Shown here: in pieces, positions 27,001 to 34,768 of the stretch
Position numbering within the stretch: the stretch's first letter is position 1
How the letters are laid out: every line of letters starts with the position of its first letter
Assembly: GCF_011801145.1 (NCBI RefSeq)
Contig: NZ_CP046172.1
Location: 4,712,001 to 4,776,000, forward strand
Reading direction: 5' to 3'
DNA: 64,000 nt
DNA from: Nocardia arthritidis
GTDB lineage: Bacteria; Actinomycetota; Actinomycetes; Mycobacteriales; Mycobacteriaceae
Notes under the pieces: generated by a model
Databases searched by the model: none
Told to the model about the DNA's origin: nothing
Seen by the model: only the letters and a program-made list of their open reading frames with translations
Position numbers and translations under genes: made by a program

Positions 27001-27945
27001 TCACGGGTGGACCGCCGCGAAGAAGCGCCAGATGGTTTCGGTGGCGTCGAACTGATGGCTGACCGGCCCGATGAGCGCCGCGGGCAGATACTGCTGGCCG
27101 CCGGGCCAGCTGTGCCCGCCGCCGGTCACCGAATACAGCACCACCGAGGTGCCGCCCGCACAGGCGGCGGTATAGGTGGTGACGGATGTTCCGTCATCGG
27201 TGCGTGACGGTAGGTTGGCCGTATCCGGTTGCCCGCAGCCATTTTTCGCGCGCCACAACTGCTGTGTGGCGTCGGTGGACAATACCGGGCTGCTGCCGGA
27301 GCCGCCGAGATTGCCCGACGTCACGCGGACGACACCGCCCTGATAAGGCACCACCGGATCGGCCGTGCCGTGGATCTCCAGGACCGGAAGTGGGTGCGTC
27401 GGTGCGCAATCCGGCGCGTCGGCGGCCGGCAGTGTTCCGGCGACCGGAGCGATGGCCGCCAGCTTCGCCGACAGGCGGCAGCCCAGATCCTCGGTGAACA
27501 TGGCGCCATTGGACATTCCGGTGGCGAAAATCCGTGCGGGATCGACATTCTCGTCGGCGACGAGGCGATCTATCAGCGACGAGACGAATCCGACGTCGTC
27601 GACGCCGAGCGCACCGGCTCTGGTGTCGCCGCCGCGCCCGTCGTTCCAGGATTTGTCGATGCCGTCGGGGTAGACCGCGAGGAAACCGGAATCGTCGGCG
27701 AGCCGATCGAATCCGCTTCGATCCGCCATGTATCGGGCCGTCCCACCGCCACCGTGGAAGACCAGTACCGCCGGAATCCGCCCCAGACGTGGCGCCGCGG
27801 GTCGGTGGATCAGGTAATGGCGTTGCGTACCGCCGACATTCAGGTCCAGCGTGGGATCGCCGGGCGTCCGTGCGGCGGACCGCCCGCACGCGACGGTGCA
27901 GGCGATGACCGCGCAGAGTACGACGGCGACCAGGGTTCTCGGCAC
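27001..27945 (-). CDS. LpqC-like esterase lipoprotein (PHB-depolymerase family)
   Basis: This 314-residue exported hydrolase has a lipobox (TVACG, Cys20) after a short signal peptide. The catalytic residues are Ser in GMSNGAMF, Asp in HGTADPVVPY and His in GGGHSWPGG. The overall order matches mycobacterial LpqC and the feruloyl esterase/PHB depolymerase family: LVFHGGGGTA, then SGFLAVYPDGIDKSWNDGRG. It probably hydrolyses an ester at the cell surface. The start is GTG 27945. The GH1 gene upstream on the same strand ends 55 bases away, so the two may be co-transcribed. Confidence 0.87.
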   Translation of the reverse strand: MPRTLVAVVLCAVIACTVACGRSAARTPGDPTLDLNVGGTQRHYLIHRPAAPRLGRIPAVLVFHGGGGTARYMADRSGFDRLADDSGFLAVYPDGIDKSWNDGRGGDTRAGALGVDDVGFVSSLIDRLVADENVDPARIFATGMSNGAMFTEDLGCRLSAKLAAIAPVAGTLPAADAPDCAPTHPLPVLEIHGTADPVVPYQGGVVRVTSGNLGGSGSSPVLSTDATQQLWRAKNGCGQPDTANLPSRTDDGTSVTTYTAACAGGTSVVLYSVTGGGHSWPGGQQYLPAALIGPVSHQFDATETIWRFFAAVHP

Positions 27946-28000
27946 GAAATGATCGTATGGCCGCGCCCCGGCGGCACCGCTGAAGGAATTCTGAAGAAAC

Positions 28001-29326
28001 TTACTGGGGCACCGTCACCGGATCGGTGCAGCTGCCGAGCGGATTCACCAACGAGCAGGCCACCGGTGCGCGAGTGGGCCGGTAGTCGCCGGGTACGCCG
28101 CCGTCGCGGGTGATGCCGGTGTAGGCGGGGACTGCGTCGGTGGGTGTGCGGGTGAGCGTCGGATCCGTGAGTGCGTCGACGGTGTAGAGGCCGAATCGCG
28201 GTGTGTAGGAGCCCCATTCATAGTTGTCGGTGAGGCTCCAGTAGTTGTAGCCGATCACGTTCATACCGTCGGCCTTGGCGCGCTGCAGCCAGTAGACGGT
28301 GTCGCGCAGGTTGTCGCCGCGACGGTAGCCGTCGGCGCGGGGTTTGCCGTTCTCGGTCGGCATGCCGTTCTCCACGATATACAGCGGCTTGCCGGGGAAC
28401 TTGCGTGAATAATGTTCCAGCGCATAGTAGATGCCCTCCGGCTGGAGCGGATTGTTCCACAGCTTCGCGAAATCGACGCTGCTGGCGAGGGTGTCGGGGG
28501 AGAGGCCGTAGTAGTAATCGATGCCGATGTAGTCGAGCTTCGCGGCGATCTTGTCGAGCAACGACCCGGATACGACGTCCTCGGCGCCGGCGGGTGTATA
28601 GGCGACATTGCTCGTCACCTGCGCGCCCGGCTGCTTCGCGTGAATGTAGTCGTAGATCGCGTTGTGGGCCTGGGCGATTCGCTCGTGCATGGCCGTTGCG
28701 GCGGTGATCGGCAGCCCTTGCTGGCGCAATTCGTTGACCACGTAGAAGATCGGCTCGTTGAAGGTGACCCAGAGCGGATCGGCCGCGGCGAACCGGTCGA
28801 CGACGGTGCGGGCGTTGGCCAGCCAGTCCGGCACGATATCCGGGTTGTTCCAGCCGCCGCGGTCGACCTCCCAGCCCGGATACACCCAGTGGTCGATGGT
28901 GAGCATCGGGCGCATACCGGCGGCCTTTATAGCGCGGATCACATTGTCGTAGAACCGAAGTCCGTCCTCATCCCAGACGCCGGGCCGCGGTTGGATCCGC
29001 GCCCACTCGATCCCGATGCGATAGACCTTGACGCCCAACTGTTTCGCGAGCTGGATATCGGATTCGAACCGATCGTAGAAGTCGACCGAATTCCGGTAGG
29101 GGTCATCGGTTTTGCCCTCGGCGACATAGCGCGACCAGTTGCTGTCGGGTGCGTTGCCCTCCGATTGATAGCCGGAAGCGGCGACGCCCCAGAGGAAATC
29201 GCTGCCCAGCGGCGCCACCCGGTCGGGCGGCGCGGGCCGGGCCGCGGCCGGCCCCGCGCCGATGACCAGCGCGGCCGTCGTCGCGGCGAGGGTGGCGAGT
29301 ACTCGGCGGCGGCTGGGTGATCGCAT
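28001..29326 (-). CDS. Tat-exported glycoside hydrolase family 1 enzyme
   Basis: The 441-residue protein has a twin-arginine-like signal (SRRRVLATLAATTAALVIGA, cleaved near AAARP). The GH1 barrel follows: FLWGVAASGYQSEG near residue 44, IGIEWARIQP, the acid/base Glu191 in TFNEP and the nucleophile Glu319 in YIVENGM. GH1 enzymes are beta-glucosidases or related retaining glycosidases. Exported GH1 proteins are uncommon, since most are cytoplasmic. AGGAG lies four bases before ATG 29326. It may cooperate with the downstream esterase in breaking plant-type esters and glycosides. Confidence 0.9.
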   Translation of the reverse strand: MRSPSRRRVLATLAATTAALVIGAGPAAARPAPPDRVAPLGSDFLWGVAASGYQSEGNAPDSNWSRYVAEGKTDDPYRNSVDFYDRFESDIQLAKQLGVKVYRIGIEWARIQPRPGVWDEDGLRFYDNVIRAIKAAGMRPMLTIDHWVYPGWEVDRGGWNNPDIVPDWLANARTVVDRFAAADPLWVTFNEPIFYVVNELRQQGLPITAATAMHERIAQAHNAIYDYIHAKQPGAQVTSNVAYTPAGAEDVVSGSLLDKIAAKLDYIGIDYYYGLSPDTLASSVDFAKLWNNPLQPEGIYYALEHYSRKFPGKPLYIVENGMPTENGKPRADGYRRGDNLRDTVYWLQRAKADGMNVIGYNYWSLTDNYEWGSYTPRFGLYTVDALTDPTLTRTPTDAVPAYTGITRDGGVPGDYRPTRAPVACSLVNPLGSCTDPVTVPQ

Positions 29327-29955
29327 CGAACTCCTGTTCCGAGGGCTACCGGTTGTGGTGGACCTTCGGCGCACGTCGCACACCGAATCGAGGGCGGTGC
29401 CACGCGACACAGAGTAACTGGTCACATGTCCGTTTTCGGTCGCCGACGCGGATTGCAGACGGGTTTGCAGTCGGCGGGGGAGCGCTGCGGATCGACGAGG
29501 GCGTCGGCCCTGCGCGCGGTTGGGGAGTGGACCGGTAGTCGATCGAAACCCGTTGCAGGGTAGGGAGATCGGTCACATCGAGGTACGGGCCGAGGTTGCG
29601 AAAACGCCGGTCAGCAGGGGTGTCGATGATCGAGAACGGCTTCCACGGTAATCAACATGATGATACGTAGATATGCGCATCTAACTATGTAACTCCTCCT
29701 ATGAAATACGATTGCATCCGCACAGGTTGACGAGAAAAGTGAAGTTGACCTACCCCACGCCAGCAAAGAGGAGAGGGGTCGCTCCGAGGCGGCCGGGTGG
29801 GTCGGATTGCGAAGGGATACCGAAAGTCGATGGCCGGCGTGGTGGCCGCCGATGGTACCCGGGTAAGCGAATAGTGTGGTTGATACGGTGTAAATGGCGG
29901 GAGGCCTCCATGGCGAGCATGTCTAGTGAGCGTCGCGGCAAGGTCGGTGACCGGC
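29327..29955. other. Intergenic region, 629 bases
   Basis: It separates divergent GH1 and lysyl-PG-synthase-like genes. A noticeably AT-rich stretch at 29645-29710 includes the imperfect dyad TAGATATGCGCATCTA (29668-29683), a possible operator. A short reading frame at 29910-29963 ends inside the next gene. Nothing else is recognisable. Confidence 0.55.
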
Positions 29956-29963
29956 ATGGGTGA
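29910..29963 (+). CDS. Possible 17-residue leader peptide
   Basis: The ATG at 29910 follows GGGAGG at an ideal distance and encodes a 17-residue basic peptide beginning MASMSSERRG. Its TGA (29961-29963) overlaps the first codons of the downstream gene at 29956. It could couple translation to that gene. No function is claimed. Confidence 0.35.
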   Translation: MASMSSERRGKVGDRHG

Positions 29964-31338
29964 GGAAGGGGGGATCGTGGCGCGGAACTCGACGCTGACC
30001 GCCTATCGCGAGACAGCGTTCACCACGGCGCCCGTGGTACGGCCGATCTTGATGACCGGTCTGTTGGCGGTGAGCCTGATCCTGGTGTATTCGGCTGTGC
30101 GGGCGATGCACGAGGGGGTGAATCATTCCTGGTTCGTCGCGGCCTCGCTGGCCGGTGTTTTCATCGCGCGCGGGCTGCATCTGCACCGGCCGATCACGTT
30201 GCCGCACTTGACGGTCGCGGTGTTCGTGCTGGCGTTCGCGAACGTCGCGTACCGTGCCGAACATCCCGGCGTCGGTTTCGTGCTGCTGGCCTCGACCGGC
30301 CTGATCCTGATGTTGCCGCAGTCGAGCAAGCCGGAGCCGCAGCAGCTTTACCGGGTGGCCGCGCTGGTCGACCGGACCGAGGGTGATCCGTTGGCGCCCT
30401 TCGCGATGCACTCGTCGAAGACGTATTTCTTCAACTCGCAGTCCACCGCCGCGATCGCCTACCGGGCGCGGTTCGGTATCGCGGTGGTCGCGGGCGATCC
30501 GATCGGGAATCGCGGCGATTTCGCCGAATTGATCAGCGATTTCTCGGAATTCGCGATGAGCCACGGATGGCGGATCGCGGTGCTGGGCGCGAGCCCGGAG
30601 ATCAGCGAGCTGTGGCGGTACCGCGCGCTGGAGCATCGCGGGCTGCATCCGGTGCCGATCGGGCGCGATGTGGTGATCGAGGTGGCGAAGTTCGACATGG
30701 TCGGGCGGAAGTTCCGCAATCTGCGCCAGGCGGTGAGCCGCACCAAGAACTTCGGGGTGCGCACCGAGGTGATCCACGAGTCGGCGCTGCCGGACCAGCT
30801 GCGCGCCGATCTGCTGGGCATTGTCGACGAGTGGCATGCGGGCAGGCAGAGCCGCGGTTTCTCGATGATCCTCGATCATCTGCTGGACGGCCGGAATCCG
30901 AACATGCTGGTGGTGCTGGCGCGGGACGCGGACGGCCGGGTGGTCGGGTTCCAGCGGTACGGCGTATCGGGCGGCGGCCGGGAGCTGAGTCTCGATGTGC
31001 CGTGGCGGCGCAAGGATGCGCCGAACGGTTTGGACGAGCGGATGGTCGTCGATCTGGTCGACTACGCGCGGGAGCAGAAGATCGAGCGAATCTCGTTGGC
31101 GTTCGCGGCATTTCCCGAGTTGTTCGCCGACAAGCAGCGCTCGCGCACGGCGCAGCTGATGTATCTGCTCGTGCACCTCGGTGATCCGCTGATCCGGCTG
31201 GAGTCGCTGTACCGGTATCTGCGAAAGTTCCACGCGCTGTCGAGTCAGCGGTACGCGTTGATCCGCTGGCGTGAGGTGGTGATCGCGGCGGCCGCCATGT
31301 TGACGCTGGAGTTCGTGCCGCACCGCAAGCAGTTCTGA
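29956..31338 (+). CDS. Membrane protein with lysyl-phosphatidylglycerol-synthase-type (DUF2156) domain
   Basis: The 460-residue protein starts with about four membrane helices (residues 35-130), then a cytoplasmic MprF/LysX-type catalytic domain. Domain markers are FAMHSSKTYFFNSQSTAAIAYR, VVAGDPIGNRGDF, RKFRNLRQAVSRTKNFGVRTE, DEWHAGRQSRGFSM, GFQRYGV and ISLAFAAFPELFADKQRS. MprF enzymes add lysine from lysyl-tRNA to phosphatidylglycerol. This one has fewer helices than MprF and lacks the lysyl-tRNA synthetase part of LysX, so the aminoacyl donor is unknown. ATG 29956 is used; GTG 29977, after GGAAGGGG, is an alternative. Confidence 0.82.
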   Translation: MGEEGGIVARNSTLTAYRETAFTTAPVVRPILMTGLLAVSLILVYSAVRAMHEGVNHSWFVAASLAGVFIARGLHLHRPITLPHLTVAVFVLAFANVAYRAEHPGVGFVLLASTGLILMLPQSSKPEPQQLYRVAALVDRTEGDPLAPFAMHSSKTYFFNSQSTAAIAYRARFGIAVVAGDPIGNRGDFAELISDFSEFAMSHGWRIAVLGASPEISELWRYRALEHRGLHPVPIGRDVVIEVAKFDMVGRKFRNLRQAVSRTKNFGVRTEVIHESALPDQLRADLLGIVDEWHAGRQSRGFSMILDHLLDGRNPNMLVVLARDADGRVVGFQRYGVSGGGRELSLDVPWRRKDAPNGLDERMVVDLVDYAREQKIERISLAFAAFPELFADKQRSRTAQLMYLLVHLGDPLIRLESLYRYLRKFHALSSQRYALIRWREVVIAAAAMLTLEFVPHRKQF

Positions 31339-31341
31339 ATT

Positions 31342-31376
31342 CGTCGGCCGCACCGGGCTTCTCGGTGCGGCCGACG
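31342..31376. terminator. Strong bidirectional terminator
   Basis: CGTCGGCCGCACCG (31342-31355) pairs perfectly with 31363-31376 around a seven-base loop. It is followed on the plus strand by CATTTTTACC, a real T-tract. It sits between convergent genes. Confidence 0.88.
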
Positions 31377-31414
31377 CATTTTTACCGGGTTCACCTGCGC
31401 GGATGGACGAACCG

Positions 31415-33667
31415 TTATTTCGTTGGTAGGTCGGAGATTTCGAGTCGTACCGTCGGTGGGTCGGTGACCGGGGTGGTTTCGACGAGGTCGACGATCTCGG
31501 TCCCGGTGGGCAGTTCGGCGGCGAGTACGGGTTCGCCGAGGCCGATCTTCTGCTGCACCTTCTTCATCCAGGCGGGGGCCCACCAGCAGTCGTCACCGAG
31601 GAGTTTCATGATGGCGGGGACGAGCAGCATGCGCAGTACGGTGGCGTCGATGAGCAGCGCCGCGATCATGCCGTAGGCGATGTACTGCATCATCACCAGA
31701 TCGGAGAAGGCGAATGCGCCGGTGACGACGAGCAGGATCAGGGCGGCGGCGGTGATGATGCGTCCGGTGTGCGCGGTGCCGGCCTGGACGGCTTCGGTGG
31801 TGCTGACGCCCTTGGCCCGAGCCTCGGCCATGCGGGAGAGCAGGAATACCTCGTAGTCGGTGGACAGGCCGTAGATGATGGCGATGATGAGCACCAGCAC
31901 CGGTGCCATGATCGGTTGCGGGGTGAAGTTGAGCAGCCGGGATCCGTGACCGTCGATGAAGATCCAGGTGAGGATGCCGAGGGTGGAGCCGAGGCCGAGC
32001 GCGCTCATGAGGGCGGCCTTGATGGGCAGTACGAGTGAGCCGAAGGTGAGGAACATCAGCAGCGTGGTGAGGAAGACGACGAGCACGATCATCACGGGGA
32101 TGCGGTAGAGCAGCGCGTCGATGCTGTCCTTTTCGAGTGCGGGTTTGCCGCCGACGAGCAGGGTGGTGCCCGCTGGCAGGTCGAGGTCGCGCAGGTAGTC
32201 GATGGTGGTGCCGCCCTTGGCGGAATCGGCGAGCCGGGCCTGCATGCGGTAGACGCCGGGGTGTTCGGCGGCGGGTTCGGGGACGTTGAATTCCTCGATG
32301 AGTCCGGGGGCTTTGTTGGCGAGGTGGTAGACCTGTCCGACGTCGTTTCGGTTGTCGGACAGGACGATCAGCATGAGCGGGTCGGCCTTGCGGAGTTTGA
32401 AGAGCTGGTCGAATTCGGTTTGTGCGGAGCGGACGGGGTTGTCGACGGGCAGGTATTTCTCGCTGAGCCCGCCGAATACGAGGTGTTTCATCGGGAGGAT
32501 GAGCAGGAACAGTCCGATGCAGAGCGGGATGGCCACGCGCAGTGGGCGTTGCATCACCCAGCGGGTGCTGCGTCGCCAGAATCCGTTTTCGACCTGTTCG
32601 GCGGTCTTGGTGCGGCGGAAGCGCTTCAGCCCCAACATGTCGACGCGTTTGCCGAGGACGGCGAGTGCGGCGGGCAGGATGGTGATGGCGGTGAGCGCGG
32701 CCAGTGAGACGGTGGCGATGGCGCCGTAGGCAAGGGATTTGAGGAAGCCTTGGGGGAAGAGCAGCAGCCCGGCGAGGCTGGCGATGATCATGGTGGCGGA
32801 GAAGACGACGGTGCGTCCCGCGGTCATCACGGCGCGGCGGACGGCGGCGGGGGTGTCGTAGCCCTCGGCGAGTTCTTCGCGGAATCGGCTGACGATGAAC
32901 AGTCCGTAGTCGATGGCGAGGCCGAGCCCGACCATCGAGATCACGCCGGAGACAAAGGTGTTCACCTCAGTGAGGTGGGTGAGGGCCATGATGATGCCGT
33001 TGGCGCCGACCACGGTGAGCGCGCCGACGATGAGTGGCAGTGCGGCGGCGACGAGTCCGCCGAAGATGAAGAAGAGCAGGATCGCGACGACGGGGATGGC
33101 GAGTTTTTCCATCCGTTTGATGTCGTGTGACATGGTGTCGTTGATGGTGCCGCCGACGGCCTGCAGCCCGGCGACCTGCATGCCGGGAAAGGTGAAGGCG
33201 TCCTTGACTTTCCGGTAGTTGTTCACCATGTCGGTGTCGTTGTCGCCGCGGATGGCTAGTGCGGCGAATGCTTTGGTTTTGTCCGGGGTGGCGGCTTGGG
33301 TGCCGCTGAGTTTGCCGCCGGCGGCGGGCCAGTAGGAGCCGTTGATGGCGGCGATTTCGTTGGGATGGTCGCGGGGCAGGCTTTTCAGGAATTCGATGAC
33401 GTCGGCGCTGTATTCGGGGTCGTCGACGGTTTTGCCCGGCGGCGGGGTGAACAGGAGCAGGACGTCGCCGTCGTGGTTGCGGCCGTATATGTCGTCGGAA
33501 ATCTGTGCGGCGTGGGCGGATTCGGAGGTGAGGTCGAACAGGCCGCTGGAGCTGAGGTGATCTTCGACACCGAATCCGTAGCCGCCGAGTGCGAGCAGTG
33601 CGGCGGTGACGACGGTGAGTACGGCGTAGCGCAGGCGGTGGACGAGTGCTCCCCAGCGTGCGAACAT
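31415..33667 (-). CDS. MMPL/RND lipid exporter, MmpL3-like
   Basis: This 750-residue transporter has two repeats of six helices, each after a periplasmic porter domain. Similarity to MmpL3, the trehalose monomycolate flippase/exporter, is high. The proton-relay motifs IDYGLFIVSRFREELAEGYDT and GLSTDYEVFLLSRMAEARAKG carry the Asp-Tyr pairs, and GGLSEKYLP, SALGLGSTLGILTWIFIDGHG, SDLVMMQYIAYG and LLGDDCWWAPAWMKK are conserved. The C-terminal tail after the last helix is short. Whether it carries mycolates or another lipid cannot be judged, as genomes often hold several paralogues. A MarR gene lies 125 bases upstream on the same strand. Confidence 0.92.
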   Translation of the reverse strand: MFARWGALVHRLRYAVLTVVTAALLALGGYGFGVEDHLSSSGLFDLTSESAHAAQISDDIYGRNHDGDVLLLFTPPPGKTVDDPEYSADVIEFLKSLPRDHPNEIAAINGSYWPAAGGKLSGTQAATPDKTKAFAALAIRGDNDTDMVNNYRKVKDAFTFPGMQVAGLQAVGGTINDTMSHDIKRMEKLAIPVVAILLFFIFGGLVAAALPLIVGALTVVGANGIIMALTHLTEVNTFVSGVISMVGLGLAIDYGLFIVSRFREELAEGYDTPAAVRRAVMTAGRTVVFSATMIIASLAGLLLFPQGFLKSLAYGAIATVSLAALTAITILPAALAVLGKRVDMLGLKRFRRTKTAEQVENGFWRRSTRWVMQRPLRVAIPLCIGLFLLILPMKHLVFGGLSEKYLPVDNPVRSAQTEFDQLFKLRKADPLMLIVLSDNRNDVGQVYHLANKAPGLIEEFNVPEPAAEHPGVYRMQARLADSAKGGTTIDYLRDLDLPAGTTLLVGGKPALEKDSIDALLYRIPVMIVLVVFLTTLLMFLTFGSLVLPIKAALMSALGLGSTLGILTWIFIDGHGSRLLNFTPQPIMAPVLVLIIAIIYGLSTDYEVFLLSRMAEARAKGVSTTEAVQAGTAHTGRIITAAALILLVVTGAFAFSDLVMMQYIAYGMIAALLIDATVLRMLLVPAIMKLLGDDCWWAPAWMKKVQQKIGLGEPVLAAELPTGTEIVDLVETTPVTDPPTVRLEISDLPTK

Positions 33668-33792
33668 CAGGCGGCCTCCGATTCGCGGCGGGCGGGCAGT
33701 GGTGATCGGTCCGTCGCGCGAAATGGCAAGGGCCGCATCCTTTCCGGGTTATCGACGCATATGTCGTCACCAAGGTACCCGCGGTTCGGGCA

Positions 33793-34299
33793 CTACGGTT
33801 TGCTTCGGATTCCGGCGCGGTTCGTTACGGACAGTCGTGGTGGATCGAGGATTTTGCCGAGTGTGGTTGCGAGGGCGGTGAGTTCGGCGGTGTCGAGGCG
33901 GTCGGCGAAGTGGCCGGCGATGCCGTCGCGGTAGCGGGGTGCGGCGCGGTGCAGGCGTTCGCGGCCGGTGTCGGTGATGGCGACGAAGGCGGAGCGACCG
34001 TCGTCGGGGTTGGCGGTGCGGGTGACGAGTCCGGCGGATTCCATTTCGGTGACGAGCCTGCTGACCCTGGTGCGGCTGAGGACGACGCGTTCGCCGAGGT
34101 CGGACATGCGCAGTGGGGGGACGCCGTCGAGTTCGAGGAGTACGTCGTACCAGGCGAGGGGCAGTCCGGGGTCGCGGCGCAGGTCGGCGTCGAGGCGTGG
34201 GACGAGTTGGGCGTGTACGCGCAGGAGGGCGGACCAGGCGGTGGCCGCGGCGTCGCGGTGTTCGTCGGTGGTTTTGTCCGGGGGCACGGTGTCGATCAT
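33793..34299 (-). CDS. MarR-family regulator
   Basis: The 168-residue protein has the winged helix LRMSDLGERVVLSRTRVSRL, then VTEMESAGLVTRTANPDDGRS with the D-x-R of the wing. ATG 34299 begins MIDTVPPDKTTDEHRD. An in-frame start at 34347 would place the operator inside the gene. It lies upstream of the MmpL3-like gene on the same strand and divergent from a rhodanese gene, so it may control both. Two dyads fill the divergent promoter region. Confidence 0.9.
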   Translation of the reverse strand: MIDTVPPDKTTDEHRDAAATAWSALLRVHAQLVPRLDADLRRDPGLPLAWYDVLLELDGVPPLRMSDLGERVVLSRTRVSRLVTEMESAGLVTRTANPDDGRSAFVAITDTGRERLHRAAPRYRDGIAGHFADRLDTAELTALATTLGKILDPPRLSVTNRAGIRSKP

Positions 34300-34309
34300 A
34301 TCCACTTGT

Positions 34310-34343
34310 GTGCGCGCGCACGCATATAGTAGCGTGCACACGC
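34310..34343. promoter_or_regulatory. Divergent MarR/rhodanese promoter with two dyads
   Basis: GTGCGCGCGCAC (34310-34321) is a perfect palindrome. GCGTG-CA-CACGC (34332-34343) is a second inverted repeat. TATAGT between them (34325-34330) can serve as -10 for the rightward gene. MarR dimers typically bind such sites. Confidence 0.55.
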
Positions 34344-34374
34344 ACATACTTCATGCGTTGAGGAAGGGAAAGCC

Positions 34375-34704
34375 ATGACGACAGTCATCGAACGGGCCGA
34401 GCTGGCGGCGGCGATCGAGGCGGGCACGGTGACGGTGCTCGATGCCCTCGGTGCGGGTTATTACGAGAAGGCGCATCTGCCGGGTGCGGTGCCGCTGGTC
34501 GCCGACGAGGTGGACAGCCGTGCGGCGCAACTGCTTCCGGATCGGGACGCGGCCATCGTCACCTACTGCTCGAATACGGTCTGCCCGAACAGCGAGCAGG
34601 TCGCCGCCAAGCTGCGCGCCCTGGGCTACACGAACGTGCGGGCCTACCGGGCCGGGATCCAGGACTGGACCGAGGCCGGGCTGCCGGTGGAATCCGAGGC
34701 CTGA
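34375..34704 (+). CDS. Single-domain rhodanese-like protein
   Basis: The 109-residue protein has the rhodanese layout: VTVLDALGAGYYEKAHLPGA, LLPDRDAAIVTYC and YRAGIQDWTEAGLP. The active-site loop is CSNTVC with the catalytic Cys in place. Single-domain rhodaneses transfer sulphur or sense reactive sulphur and oxidants. Pairing with a MarR regulator suggests a redox or sulphur response. GAGGAAGGGAAAG before the ATG is a strong ribosome site. A perfect palindrome follows the stop. Confidence 0.9.
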   Translation: MTTVIERAELAAAIEAGTVTVLDALGAGYYEKAHLPGAVPLVADEVDSRAAQLLPDRDAAIVTYCSNTVCPNSEQVAAKLRALGYTNVRAYRAGIQDWTEAGLPVESEA

Positions 34705-34710
34705 TCGATC

Positions 34711-34734
34711 GGACCCCACGAATTCGTGGGGTCC
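34711..34734 (+). terminator. Perfect 24-base palindrome, probable terminator
   Basis: GGACCCCACGAA and its complement meet without a spacer (34711-34734), seven bases after the rhodanese stop. The RNA would form about a ten-pair stem with a small loop. The weak T-rich tail (GACTCTGTC) makes termination plausible but not certain. Confidence 0.6.
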
Positions 34735-34768
34735 GACTCTGTCGGTACGCCGGCGTAGCTTGAGAGGT

